Source of the DNA: Streptomyces sp. NRRL B-1347
GTDB taxonomy: Bacteria > Actinomycetota > Actinomycetes > Streptomycetales > Streptomycetaceae
Assembly: GCF_000720325.1 (NCBI RefSeq)
Contig: NZ_JOJM01000002.1
Location: 186,001 to 250,000 of the forward strand
DNA length: 64,000 nucleotides
Direction: 5' to 3'
Made by a program: the position numbers and the translations under genes. This document shows, piece by piece, positions 53,708-62,393 of the stretch. The notes under the pieces are model-generated. The model did no database searches and had not been told where the DNA came from. It was given only the letters and a program-made list of their open reading frames with translations. Numbering within the stretch: position 1 is the first letter of the stretch; each line of letters begins with the position of its first letter.

Positions 53708-53786
53708 TGCCCAGGCGGGCGGCACCTCGAAGGTTCTGCCTCGCACGGCTTCCTCAGGGTCGATTCCCTGTGCGCCAGTCGCCGTG
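53708..53786 (-). promoter_or_regulatory. ZTP (pfl) riboswitch upstream of glyA
   Basis: Read on the minus strand from 53786: P1 arm CACGGC, the conserved GACTGGCG, a P2 hairpin (CAGGG with CCCTG), the closing arm GCCGTG, a third hairpin, and CCGCCTGGGCA at the 3' end. This is the pfl motif, which binds the purine intermediates ZTP/ZMP that build up when 10-formyl-tetrahydrofolate is short. It ends 48 bases before glyA, whose product makes one-carbon units, a classic target. No clear terminator stem follows, so control may act on translation. Confidence 0.85.
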
Positions 53787-53797
53787 CTGTGGAAACC

Positions 53798-53803
53798 AGC
53801 GTA
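53798..53803 (-). promoter_or_regulatory. Candidate -10 of the glyA promoter
   Basis: TACGCT on the minus strand, about 12 bases before the riboswitch P1 arm, with a TGACAC element about 16 bases further upstream. Confidence 0.5.
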
Positions 53804-53964
53804 ACGGTCAGGCCACCGTGTCAGGGTTCGCTCACGGAGCGAGCGACGATAGGTATTGGGCCACGAACCCGCTCTGTCCCCTACGACAACGCGAGAACCT
53901 CCTTGCGCCGTTAGTAGCCGTAGGAATCGCACGACGAAGTGCGAACGTGAGAAACGGAGACCCC

Positions 53965-55167
53965 GTGACTGCTACGGAAGACCTCATCGCCTCGGCCGAA
54001 GCGCACAGCGCGCACAACTACCACCCCCTGCCCGTCGTCGTCGCGTCGGCGGAGGGCGCGTGGATGACGGACGTCGAGGGCCGCCGGTACCTCGACATGC
54101 TCGCCGGCTATTCGGCGCTCAACTTCGGCCACGGCAACCCACGCCTCATCGAGGCCGCCAAGGAGCAGCTGGGGCGGGTGACGCTGACGTCACGCGCGTT
54201 CCATCACGACCGTTTCGCGGAGTTCTGCGGACGGCTCGCCCGGCTGTGCGGCAAGGAGATGGTGCTGCCGATGAACACGGGCGCGGAGGCCGTGGAGACG
54301 GCGGTGAAGACCGCGCGGAAGTGGGGCTACCGCGTCAAGGGCGTGCCCGAGGGGCGGGCGCGGATCGTGGTGGCGGCGAACAACTTCCACGGCCGGACGA
54401 CGACGATCGTCAGCTTCTCCACGGACCCCGAGGCCCGGGCGGACTACGGCCCGTACACGCCGGGCTTCGACATCGTGCCGTTCGGCGACCTGGGGGCGCT
54501 GCGGGACGCCGTCACCGAGGACACGGTGGCGGTGCTCATCGAGCCGGTCCAGGGTGAGGCGGGCGTGCTCGTGCCGCCGCCCGGCTATCTGCCGGGGGTG
54601 CGGGAGCTGACGCGCGAGCGCGGGGTGCTGTTCGTCGCGGACGAGATCCAGTCGGGGCTCGGCCGGACGGGGCGGACGTTCGCGTGCGAGCACGAGGACG
54701 TGGTGCCGGACGTGTATCTGCTGGGCAAGGCGCTGGGCGGCGGGGTGGTGCCGGTGTCGGCGGTGGTGGCGGACGCGGACGTGCTCGGGGTGTTCCGGCC
54801 GGGTGAGCACGGCTCGACGTTCGGCGGCAATCCGCTGGCGTGCGCGGTGGCCCTTGAGGTCGTCGCGATGCTGGAGACGGGCGAGTTCCAGCAGCGGGCG
54901 ACGGAGCTGGGCGAGCATCTGCACGCGGAGCTCGGTCTGCTCGCGGGCTCCGGGAAGGTGGTGGAGGTGCGCGGGCGCGGTCTGTGGGCGGGCGTCGACA
55001 TCGACCCGTCGCACGGCACGGGCCGGGAGATCTCCGAGAAGCTGATGGAGCGCGGTGTCCTGGTGAAGGACACCCACGGCTCGACGATCCGGATCGCTCC
55101 CCCGCTGGTGATCAGCAAGGAGGACCTGGACTGGGGGCTCGACCAGCTCAGGGCGGTGCTCGGTTAG
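53965..55167 (+). CDS. rocD: Ornithine aminotransferase
   Basis: 400 residues, class III PLP aminotransferase moving the delta-amino group of ornithine to 2-oxoglutarate (arginine use and proline synthesis). HNYHPLPVVVASAEGAWMTD, LAGYSALNFGHGNPR, TSRAFHHDRF, MNTGAEAVETAVK, NFHGRTTTI, IEPVQGEAGV, VADEIQSGLGRTG and the PLP lysine in LLGKALGGG follow the family closely. GTG 53965 has GGAGA at 6 bases; coding bias starts there. The 3' end overlaps the convergent regulator by 4 bases. Confidence 0.93.
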   Translation: MTATEDLIASAEAHSAHNYHPLPVVVASAEGAWMTDVEGRRYLDMLAGYSALNFGHGNPRLIEAAKEQLGRVTLTSRAFHHDRFAEFCGRLARLCGKEMVLPMNTGAEAVETAVKTARKWGYRVKGVPEGRARIVVAANNFHGRTTTIVSFSTDPEARADYGPYTPGFDIVPFGDLGALRDAVTEDTVAVLIEPVQGEAGVLVPPPGYLPGVRELTRERGVLFVADEIQSGLGRTGRTFACEHEDVVPDVYLLGKALGGGVVPVSAVVADADVLGVFRPGEHGSTFGGNPLACAVALEVVAMLETGEFQQRATELGEHLHAELGLLAGSGKVVEVRGRGLWAGVDIDPSHGTGREISEKLMERGVLVKDTHGSTIRIAPPLVISKEDLDWGLDQLRAVLG

Positions 55168-58100
55168 CCGACCCCGGTGACGGGGGGCGGGGTCACCGCC
55201 CCCCGTGCGCGGGCCGCGTCGACGGCGGTGTCGAAGGCCCCGGCGCCGAGGGCGGCGCGGCCGCGGGCCGTGGCGCGGTCGACGTCGGCGCGCTCGGCCT
55301 CCGGCAGCGGGGCGCCTTCGGCGGCGCGCAGCGCGGCGGCCCTGCCGAGGAGCGCGGCGGCTTCCGCGTGGGCGCCCGCCAGCGCGCGGGCGCCCGCGAG
55401 GCCTTCGAGGGCGAGGGCGACGGCGCGGTTGTCGCCGGTGTCGTGGGCGGCGTCGAGGCCTTCGCGGTGGAGGGTTTCGGCGCGGGCGGCGTCGCCACGC
55501 TGCTCGGCGGCGTAGCCGAGCTGGGCGAGGATCAGCGCGGCGCCGGAGGTGATGCCGAAGCGGCGGTTGAAGTCGAGCCAGGGCAGCAGGAGGCGTTCGG
55601 CGGCGTCCAGGTCGCCGCGGCGGCGGGCGCCGAGGGCGAGGCCGGTCTCGGCGAACTGCTGGGCGGGCCGGTGGGACTGCCGGGCGGCGAGCCGGGCGGC
55701 GCGTTCGTGGTAGTCGGTGGCGCGGGTGTCGTCGCCGGTGAGCAGGGCGAGGCGGCCGAGCCGGGAGAGGCGGAAGGAGACCTCGGTCCAGAGTTCGAGT
55801 TCCTCGGCGCCGCGGACGCCGTCGTGCTGGAGGCGGGCGGCTCCTTCGTAGTCGGCGGCGATCTCGGCGAGCACGCCGAGCTGCTCGGAGGACTGCAACT
55901 GCCCCCAGCGGTCGCCGAGTCGGTCGAAGAGCCCGGCGGCGAGGGTGGCGTCGCGGCGCAGGACCGCGAGGTCGCCCGCGTACAGGGCGCGGGTGGCGCG
56001 GGCGCTGAGCGTGGCGGCCTCGCCCCAGCGGTCGCCCGCCGCGCGGAACTCGGCGAGGAGCGCGTCGACCCGCTGCCCCTCTTCGGGGGTGCGGTCGAAG
56101 CCGCAGCGGGCGAAGGCGAGCAGCCAGCGGGAGCGGGCGTCGGCATCGTCGGTGTCGTCGGTGTCGTCGGTGTCGTGGGCGCAGTTGGAGCCGTGCGCGC
56201 AGGCGTCCTCCCCGGCGAGGAGCGAGAAGGCGCCGCGGGCCGCCGCTGCGGAGGCCCGCGCGGGCCCGTGCCCGGCGGGCAGGCTCAGGGCGAGGGCGAG
56301 GGAGCGGATGGCTTCGGTGAGGCGCCCGCGCATGTACCAGTACCAGGTCAGGGCGTTGACGAGGCGCAGCGCGAGCGGGGTGTCGGCCGCGGCGGCGGCC
56401 CAGTCGAGGGCGGCGCGCAGGTTCACCGTCTCGGCGTCGAGGCGGCGCAGCCAGTGCCGCTGTTCGGGGCCGTGCAGGGCGGGGGCGGCGCGTTCGGCGA
56501 GGTCGGCGTAGTGGTGGGCGTGGTGGCGTGCCAGGTCCTTGGACTCGCCCGCCGCGGCGAGGCGTTCGAGGCTGTACGCGGCGACGGACTCCAGGAGGCG
56601 GTGGCGGACGGGCCCGCCGCCGTCGGGGCCGGGGCCCGGCCCCGCGGTCGCGAGGAGGGAGCGGTCGAGGAGCCGGGCGACGAGGTCGAGCACGGCGTCG
56701 CCCCCGGACTCCGACTCCCCCGCCGCGACCCCCGCGGACCCCGTACCCTCCGCGGCCTCGCCGAGGACGGCCTCCGCGCTCTCCAGGGTGAAACCCCCGC
56801 GGAAGACGGCCAGTTGGCGCAGGGCGCGGCGCTCCGGGGCGGAGAGCAGCTCCCAGCTCCAGTCGATCATCGCGCGCAGGGTGCGCTGGCGGGCCGGGGC
56901 GTCGCGGCGCACCTGGTTGAGGAGGCGGAAGCGGTCGTGCAGTCGGTCGGCGAGGGCGTGCACGCCGAGGGCGCGGACGCGGGTCGCGGCGAGTTCGACG
57001 GCGAGGGGGATGCCGTCGAGGCGGCGGCAGATGAGGGCGACGGCCTCGCGGTTGTCGTCGTTCAGGGCGAAGCCGGGGGCGGTGGCCGCGGCCCGTTCGG
57101 CGAACAGGCGCACCGCCTCATCCTCGCCGAGGGGCACGACGGCCTCCAGGGTCTCGCCGCCGAGGGCGAGGGGTTCCTGGCTGGTGGTGAGGGCCCGCAG
57201 GTGGGGGGCGTGGCGGAGGAGGTGGGCGACGAGGCCGGCGGTGGCGTCGAGGACGTGTTCGCAGTTGTCGAGGAGGAGCAGGGCGCGGCGGGCGGCGAGG
57301 GCCCGGGTGAGGTGCGCCTGCCGGGGGTTCCCGGAGCCCGCGCCTCCCTGGCCACGGGGGCCCGCCGGTACCGTTCCGGGCCCGTCGTCCTCGAACGCCT
57401 GCCGGGCGGCGTTGTCCTCGCGGACCCCCACCGCCGCGGCCACGGCCTCCAGGACCCCGTCGGCCGTCGTTCCGGCCAGTTCGACCAGCCAGACGCCGTC
57501 GGGGAAGTCGTCCATGAGGTCGGCGGCGGCCTCCAGGGCGAGGCGGGTCTTGCCGACGCCGCCGGGCCCGGTGAGGGTCACCAGGCGTTCGCGGCGGACC
57601 AGTTCGCGGACGCGGGCCACGGCGTCGGCGCGGCCGACGAGGTGAGTGGTGGCGGCGGGGAGGTTGGTGCGCGGGGGCGCCACGACGGCGGCCGCCGGTG
57701 CCACGGCGTCGGCGGGCGGGGCCGTGAGGTCGGGGTCCTGGCGCAGGATCGCCTCGTGCAGGGCGGCGAGTTCGGGGCCGGGGTCGGTGCCGAGTTCGTC
57801 GGCGAGGCGGGTGCGCAGGTCGTGGTAGGCGGCCAGGGCCTCGCTGGGGCGGCCCGCGCGGTACAGGGCGCGCATGTGGGCCGCGCGCAACCGCTCGCGC
57901 AGCGGTTCGCGGGCCACCAGGTCCGTGAGGTCGTCGGCCAGCAGGGCGTGTTCGCCGAGGGCCAGGCGGGCCTCCGCCAGGGTCTCCTGGGCCGTGAGGC
58001 GCTGCTCCTCCAGGCGCGCGGCGGCGGCCCGGGTGAAGTCCGCGTCGCGGAAGTCGGCGTAGGCGGGGCCGCGCCAGAGGGCCAGGGCGTCGGTCAGGAG

Positions 58101-58472
58101 CGACGCCTGGCCGCGGGGCCCGGTGTCCGTGCGGTACGCCCGGGCCGTCAGGGCCTCGAAGCGGGCCGCGTCCGTGGCTTCGCCGGCGTCGGCGTCGGCC
58201 AGGGCGATGCGGTAGCCCGCGGGGCCGTACGCCACGGTGTCGCGGCCGATGGCCCGGCGGAGCTGGGAGACCTTGGTCTGGAGGGAGTTGGCGGGGTTGG
58301 CGGGGAGCTTCCCCGCGCCCCACAGGTCCTCTACGAGGGTGTCCGCGGGGACGGGGTGCCCTGTGCGGGCGAGCAGGGCGGCGAGGAGGGTCCGCACCTT
58401 CGGTTCCGGCACCGGTATCCGGGCACCGTCGTCACCACGCACCACCAGGGGCCCCAGCACCTCGAATCGCAT
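55164..58472 (-). CDS. AfsR/SARP-type ATPase regulator
   Basis: 1102 residues. N-terminal OmpR-type DNA-binding domain (MRFEVLGPLVVRGDDG, LQTKVSQLRRAIGRDTVAY; 1-95), bacterial transcriptional activation domain (95-250), NB-ARC-like ATPase with Walker A GPGGVGKTR (about 301-309) and LLLLDNCEH (Walker B), then winged-helix and TPR repeats to the end. Such proteins activate secondary-metabolite or developmental genes on sensing a metabolite. Several low-complexity runs (DDTDDTDD near residue 770) interrupt the TPR part. ATG 58472 has no ribosome site; TACGGT ends 6 bases before it, pointing to a leaderless message. No antibiotic gene set is adjacent. Confidence 0.92.
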   Translation of the reverse strand: MRFEVLGPLVVRGDDGARIPVPEPKVRTLLAALLARTGHPVPADTLVEDLWGAGKLPANPANSLQTKVSQLRRAIGRDTVAYGPAGYRIALADADAGEATDAARFEALTARAYRTDTGPRGQASLLTDALALWRGPAYADFRDADFTRAAAARLEEQRLTAQETLAEARLALGEHALLADDLTDLVAREPLRERLRAAHMRALYRAGRPSEALAAYHDLRTRLADELGTDPGPELAALHEAILRQDPDLTAPPADAVAPAAAVVAPPRTNLPAATTHLVGRADAVARVRELVRRERLVTLTGPGGVGKTRLALEAAADLMDDFPDGVWLVELAGTTADGVLEAVAAAVGVREDNAARQAFEDDGPGTVPAGPRGQGGAGSGNPRQAHLTRALAARRALLLLDNCEHVLDATAGLVAHLLRHAPHLRALTTSQEPLALGGETLEAVVPLGEDEAVRLFAERAAATAPGFALNDDNREAVALICRRLDGIPLAVELAATRVRALGVHALADRLHDRFRLLNQVRRDAPARQRTLRAMIDWSWELLSAPERRALRQLAVFRGGFTLESAEAVLGEAAEGTGSAGVAAGESESGGDAVLDLVARLLDRSLLATAGPGPGPDGGGPVRHRLLESVAAYSLERLAAAGESKDLARHHAHHYADLAERAAPALHGPEQRHWLRRLDAETVNLRAALDWAAAAADTPLALRLVNALTWYWYMRGRLTEAIRSLALALSLPAGHGPARASAAAARGAFSLLAGEDACAHGSNCAHDTDDTDDTDDADARSRWLLAFARCGFDRTPEEGQRVDALLAEFRAAGDRWGEAATLSARATRALYAGDLAVLRRDATLAAGLFDRLGDRWGQLQSSEQLGVLAEIAADYEGAARLQHDGVRGAEELELWTEVSFRLSRLGRLALLTGDDTRATDYHERAARLAARQSHRPAQQFAETGLALGARRRGDLDAAERLLLPWLDFNRRFGITSGAALILAQLGYAAEQRGDAARAETLHREGLDAAHDTGDNRAVALALEGLAGARALAGAHAEAAALLGRAAALRAAEGAPLPEAERADVDRATARGRAALGAGAFDTAVDAARARGAVTPPPVTGVG

Positions 58473-58777
58473 GCGGCCACCGTACGTGGGCCCTGCCGGG
58501 GGCTCCCCGATCCCGCCCCTTCCCGAACCGGGGGCTCCGCCCCCGGACCCCCGCCCATCGGCGCTCCGCGCCTCGTCCTCAAACGCCGGACGGGCTGAAA
58601 GATCTCCGGCGGGGCCGAGGACGCGATGCGACAGGAGGGCGGGTGGGTGGGGGAAGGGCCCGCGCGGGGAAGGCCCGTGCGTGGGGCGTCAGTGGTTCGT
58701 GCGCGGCCGCAGGCATGGTGAGGCACGTGAACAGGGCAGCAGCCCAGCCCCCACCGAACCGCCCAAGGAGAACCGCC
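58473..58777. other. Divergent spacer of 305 bases
   Basis: Contains the SARP -10 candidate (58479-58484, minus strand), the composite repeat and about 170 bases upstream of the oxidoreductase gene in which no clear promoter or gene was found. Confidence 0.5.
58508..58608. repeat. Composite dispersed repeat in a divergent intergenic region
   Basis: Left part: a GC hairpin (CCGGGGG with CCCCCGG, 58528-58546) and CCGCCCATCGGCGCTCCGCG. Right part: the core CTCGTCCTCAAACGCCGGAC with GGGCTGAAAGATCTC after it (58571-58605). The same composite, split and partly inverted, fills 15790-16025. Since the flanking genes diverge, this copy is not needed as a terminator. Confidence 0.8.
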
Positions 58778-59797
58778 ATGCCCGCGTCCAAGGAAATCCG
58801 TCTCGCCGCCCGGCCCCAGGGCACGCCCCGCCCCACCGACTTCGCCCTCGCCACCACCGACCTGCCCGACACGGCCCCCGAGGGCCAGCTCCTCGTCCGG
58901 AACCTGTGGATGTCCGTGGACCCGTACATGCGCGGTCGTATGGACGACGCGCCGTCCTACATCCCGCCGTTCCGGCTCGGCGCCCCGCTGGAGGGGAGCG
59001 CGGTCGGTGAGGTCGTGGCGTCCGGCTCGCCGGAGATCCCGGTCGGCGCGACGGTCACACACTTCGCCGGCTGGCGGGAGTACGCCCTCGTCGACGCGGC
59101 CACCGCGACGGTGGTCGACACCTCGCTCGTCCCGCCGTCGGCGTATCTGGGCCCGCTGGGCACGACCGGCCTGACGGCGTACGCGGCGCTGACGCGCACC
59201 GCCCCGGTCCGCGAGGGCGACGTGGTGTTCGTGTCGGCCGCCGCGGGAGCGGTGGGCAGCGTCGCGGGGCAGGTGGCGCGGGCGCTCGGCGCGTCCCGGG
59301 TGATCGGTTCGGCGGGCGGCCCGGCGAAGACGAAGAAGCTGCTCGACACGTTCGGGTACGACGCCGCGATCGACTACCGGCAGGGCGGGCTGCCCGAGCA
59401 GCTCGCCGAGGCCGCGCCCGACGGCATCGACGTGTACGTCGACAACGTGGGCGGCGACCACCTCCAGGCCGCGATCGGGGCCGTCCGCAGGGAGGGCCGC
59501 ATCGCGATGGTCGGCGCGATCAGCACGTACAACGACACGGCTCCCGCGGCCGGGCCGAACAACCTCTTCCACGCCGCCAAGCAGGAGGCGTCTCTCCGCG
59601 GCATGCTTGTGACCAGCCACTTCGACCTGTTCCCGGAGTGGGCGGGGAAGGCCGCCGCGATGCTCGCGGACGGGTCGCTTCGCACCGAGCAGACCGTCGT
59701 GGACGGGATCGAGCAGGCGCCGGAGGCGTTCCTCGGCGTGCTGCGCGGCGCCAACACCGGCAAGATGCTGGTCCGTCTCGCCGCCGGGGCCGAGTGA
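58778..59797 (+). CDS. Zinc-free NADP-dependent oxidoreductase (MDR family)
   Basis: 339 residues, resembling leukotriene B4 12-hydroxydehydrogenase/PTGR-type alkenal reductases: NLWMSVDPYMRGRMDD, GPLGTTGLTAYAAL, FVSAAAGAVGSVAGQVARA and VDVYVDNVGG-like DVYVDNVGGDHL. It lacks the zinc ligands of alcohol dehydrogenases. It would reduce double bonds of reactive enones with NADPH. ATG 58778 has AAGGAG at 8 bases. Coupled to the next gene (TGATG), a flavodoxin-like reductase, so the pair may handle electrophile stress. Confidence 0.9.
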   Translation: MPASKEIRLAARPQGTPRPTDFALATTDLPDTAPEGQLLVRNLWMSVDPYMRGRMDDAPSYIPPFRLGAPLEGSAVGEVVASGSPEIPVGATVTHFAGWREYALVDAATATVVDTSLVPPSAYLGPLGTTGLTAYAALTRTAPVREGDVVFVSAAAGAVGSVAGQVARALGASRVIGSAGGPAKTKKLLDTFGYDAAIDYRQGGLPEQLAEAAPDGIDVYVDNVGGDHLQAAIGAVRREGRIAMVGAISTYNDTAPAAGPNNLFHAAKQEASLRGMLVTSHFDLFPEWAGKAAAMLADGSLRTEQTVVDGIEQAPEAFLGVLRGANTGKMLVRLAAGAE

Positions 59798-60405
59798 TGG
59801 CCGCGGTCCTGGTCGTCACCGGGCATCCGCGCGCCGACTCGCTCACCGCGGGGCTCGCCCGCCACGCCCGGGACCGCCTCACCGCCGAGGGCCACACCGT
59901 GGACTTCCTCGACCTGGAGGCGGAGGGCTTCGACCCCCGGATGACGCCCGACGACGAGCCCGACTGGGGCGACCCGGCGAAGGCGTACTCTCCCGAAGTC
60001 CGCGCCCACATGCGGCGCGTGGCGGACGCCGACGCGATCGTGGTCGTCTTCCCGGTCTGGTGGTTCGGCCTCCCGGCGCTGCTCAAGGGCTGGATCGACC
60101 GGGTGTGGAACCACGGGTTCGCGTACGGTCGCCGCCGGGGCGGCAGCCCGCTCGCGCGGACCCGGATGCTCTGGCTCGGCCTGACGGCGTACGACCGGGC
60201 GAAGTTCGTGGACGCGGGCTGGGAGGAGACGGTGACGCGGGTGCTGCGCACGGGGATCTCGGAGTACTGCGGGATGGCGCCGGACGTGACGTCGGTGCGG
60301 TACGTGTACGACTCGCTGACGGCGGGGGCGGGCGCGTTCGAGGTCCTGGACGCGGCTCTTGACGAGCTGCTCCCGGCCCAGGAGTCCACGCCCCAGAGCG
60401 CGTGA
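59797..60405 (+). CDS. Flavodoxin-fold NAD(P)H:quinone reductase-like protein
   Basis: 202 residues. Starts VLVVTGHPRADSLTAGLARHA (FMN phosphate loop), contains ADAIVVVFPVWWFGLPALLKGWIDRVW, the hallmark of the NQO/KefF/MdaB group. Two-electron reduction of quinones or electrophiles is likely. ATG 59797 overlaps the upstream stop. Confidence 0.88.
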   Translation: MAAVLVVTGHPRADSLTAGLARHARDRLTAEGHTVDFLDLEAEGFDPRMTPDDEPDWGDPAKAYSPEVRAHMRRVADADAIVVVFPVWWFGLPALLKGWIDRVWNHGFAYGRRRGGSPLARTRMLWLGLTAYDRAKFVDAGWEETVTRVLRTGISEYCGMAPDVTSVRYVYDSLTAGAGAFEVLDAALDELLPAQESTPQSA

Positions 60406-60428
60406 CGGGCGTCACACTCCGAGGCGCC

Positions 60429-60453
60429 TTGACCCTCACACCAGTGTGAGGGT
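60429..60453 (+). promoter_or_regulatory. MerR-type operator: perfect 22 bp palindrome after TTGACC
   Basis: ACCCTCACAC (60432-60441), CA, GTGTGAGGGT (60444-60453): 10 bp arms without mismatch, overlapping a TTGACC -35 (60429-60434). A 19-base spacer would put the -10 at 60454. This is the layout of MerR-family targets. It precedes the polysaccharide deacetylase gene by 87 bases; no MerR gene is near. Confidence 0.65.
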
Positions 60454-60540
60454 TCGACCATGTGGTCACGCAGGCGGGAGGGAAACACCGCAGGCGGCGG
60501 CCACCACAGGCCGCTCGGACCACGTCAGAGGGTGATCGTG

Positions 60541-61431
60541 ATGGACAACAAGCTCTACGACTACAGCCCCATCGTCGAGCGGGAGCCGCTCCACTGGCCG
60601 GAAGGCAAGCGCGTCGCCTTCTACGTCGGCCTGAACGTCGAGCACTTCGAGATCGGCAAGCCCTCCACGAGCGTCTACCCGGGCACCGCGGAGCTCACCC
60701 CCGACCCGCTCAACCACGGCTGGCGCGACTACGGGGCGCGGGTGGGCTTCTGGCGCACCCTCGACACCCTGGACCGGCACGGGGTGCGCGCCAGCGTCCT
60801 GCTCAACTCCGACGTCGGCGACCGCTACCCGCAGATCATCAAGGCGGGCCGGGAGCGGGACTGGGCGTGGCTCGCGCACGGCAGGACCAACTCGGTCCTG
60901 CACACGGACATGACGGAGGACGAGGAGCGCGCGGCCCTCAAGGACATCGTCGAGACGATCGAGCGGACGACGGGGACGCGGCCGCGCGGCTGGATGGGCC
61001 CCGGCCTGACCGAGACCCACAACACCCCGCGGCTGATCCAGGAGTTGGGCCTCGACTACGTACTGGACTGGACGGCCGACGACCAGCCGTTCCCCCTGAA
61101 CGTGCCGGGCGTCCTGAGCGTGCCGTACACGGTCGAGCTGAACGACATCGGCCTGTTCGTCAGCAAGAACACCTCGGGCCCGGACTTCGTGCAGATGCTC
61201 AAGGACCAGGTCGACCAGCTGCACGCGGAGGCGGAGGCCACGGACAGCGGGCGCGTCATGCCGCTGGCCCTGCACCCCTTCGTCATCGGCCAGGCGTTCC
61301 GCGCCAAGTACCTGGACCAGGCCCTGGAGTACGTGGTGAACCACCCCGGCGTCTGGACCACGACGTCGGACGAGATAGCCGAGCACTACCGCTCCACGCG
61401 GACGGACACCACCGGCGGCGAGACCGCGTAA
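60541..61431 (+). CDS. Polysaccharide deacetylase-family hydrolase
   Basis: 296 residues, cytoplasmic (no signal). NodB-like barrel: VAFYVGLNVEHFEIG, FWRTLDTLDRHGVRASVLLNSDVGDRYPQI, GWMGPGLTETHNTPRLIQELG, VLDWTADDQPFPLN and PLALHPFVIGQAFR. Intracellular members with this start (PEGKRVAFYVGLNVEHF) act on small amides such as allantoin- or formamide-like compounds, not polymers; the substrate here is unknown. ATG 60541 follows GAGGG by 9 bases; GTG 60538 is an alternative. Controlled by the MerR-type site upstream. Confidence 0.85.
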   Translation: MDNKLYDYSPIVEREPLHWPEGKRVAFYVGLNVEHFEIGKPSTSVYPGTAELTPDPLNHGWRDYGARVGFWRTLDTLDRHGVRASVLLNSDVGDRYPQIIKAGRERDWAWLAHGRTNSVLHTDMTEDEERAALKDIVETIERTTGTRPRGWMGPGLTETHNTPRLIQELGLDYVLDWTADDQPFPLNVPGVLSVPYTVELNDIGLFVSKNTSGPDFVQMLKDQVDQLHAEAEATDSGRVMPLALHPFVIGQAFRAKYLDQALEYVVNHPGVWTTTSDEIAEHYRSTRTDTTGGETA

Positions 61432-61457
61432 CGGCTCACGGCGACAGGCACGGTCAT

Positions 61458-61488
61458 CAGGGCGGCTGGGAAGTTCCCGGCCGCCCTG
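61458..61488 (+). terminator. Terminator after the deacetylase gene
   Basis: A 14 bp stem (CAGGGCGGC and GCCGCCCTG joined by GGGA/TCCC, one T-G pair) with a short loop, 27 bases past the stop. A second dyad, GATTGC-8-GCAATC followed by TTTT, lies at 61512-61535 and looks like a classic T-tailed terminator. Confidence 0.75.
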
Positions 61489-61681
61489 ACCTGTTCCCCA
61501 CCCTCTGGCCTGATTGCTCCTATACGCAATCTTTTCGCAATGAAGACCGATTAGTCCGAGCCGTCTTTGTCTTGGCGATTTCTCGTGGTGTGTAAAAACC
61601 ACTGCGCGGTGAGGGTGGGACTCTCCCCGACGGCGGTCCGCCGCGCGGGGAAGCCGACCGCGAGAGAGGACGTGCCCCTTC

Positions 61682-62128
61682 ATGGCCCCGATCCCGATCA
61701 AGCCCGGCATCTACAAGATCCACGCCCACATCATCGGCCCGTCGGCCGTGGTGACGGCCACGGAGTACGCCGTCAAGAACGGCGCGCCCGTCATCACCGA
61801 CCGGCTCAACCCGCTGCCGATCGAGCAGGACTGGATCATCGAGCCCGTCGAGCCGGTACCGGGCTCTCCGTACGTCATCCGCCTCGCCCACCACGAGGCG
61901 GCGGGCCAGGTGATCGCCGAGGACAAGCTCTATGTGAACTCCGTCCCGCGCGGCGAGCTCGCGAAGTTCACGTTCGAGCGGGTCATCGGCGGCGTCAAGA
62001 TCCTCTCCGACAAGGGACTTGCTCTGCGCTCCGGCCACCGCGGCGCGCAGATCACGCTGGTGGAGCCGAAGCCCGAGTTCCAGGAGACGTGGACCCTGGA
62101 GTTCGTGAGCCCGCTCAACGAGGAGTAG
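61682..62128 (+). CDS. Beta-trefoil-like protein, possible I66-type protease inhibitor
   Basis: 148 residues, no signal peptide. KPGIYKIHAHIIGPSAVV, VITDRLNPLPIEQDWIIEPV, YVIRLAHHEAAG and PKPEFQETWTLEFV give three similar segments, each ending in a Q-x-W or E-x-W strand, as in beta-trefoil proteins; the pattern recalls the serine protease inhibitor family I66. The call is tentative. ATG 61682 is 17 bases from GAGAGG. The 180 bases upstream are clearly less GC-rich than the rest of the window, so the gene may have been acquired. Confidence 0.5.
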   Translation: MAPIPIKPGIYKIHAHIIGPSAVVTATEYAVKNGAPVITDRLNPLPIEQDWIIEPVEPVPGSPYVIRLAHHEAAGQVIAEDKLYVNSVPRGELAKFTFERVIGGVKILSDKGLALRSGHRGAQITLVEPKPEFQETWTLEFVSPLNEE

Positions 62129-62150
62129 CACCGGCGCGTACGAGGATGCC

Positions 62151-62183
62151 GCCGCCCGCGCCCACGCCCTGGGCGCGGGCGGC
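62151..62183 (+). terminator. Terminator after the beta-trefoil-like gene
   Basis: GCCGCCCGCGCCC pairs perfectly (13 bp) with GGGCGCGGGCGGC around a 7-base loop, 22 bases past the stop. Confidence 0.8.
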
Positions 62184-62393
62184 GCACGCATGGGGGCGCG
62201 CGCTGCGGCTGGCCGCACCCGCCCCCCACGCGGAACCGTTGCCCCATGAGCAGCGCCCACGCCGTCGCGAGCGGCACGTTCAGCCCGGCGGCTACTCCAA
62301 CAACTTCCGGGCCCCGTCGTTCTCGTGTGCCCGGGTCGGGTGAATTCCGGCTTCGACCGACTGGGAGTGGAACGGTGGTTCTAGGCTCGGGGG

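Noticed and set aside
53660..53964. Glycine riboswitch before glyA
   Set aside because: The conserved glycine aptamer core is absent, while all ZTP motif parts are present.
54984..58598. 1204-residue plus-strand frame opposite the SARP gene
   Set aside because: Antisense shadow of the SARP gene; composition is not that of a protein fold.
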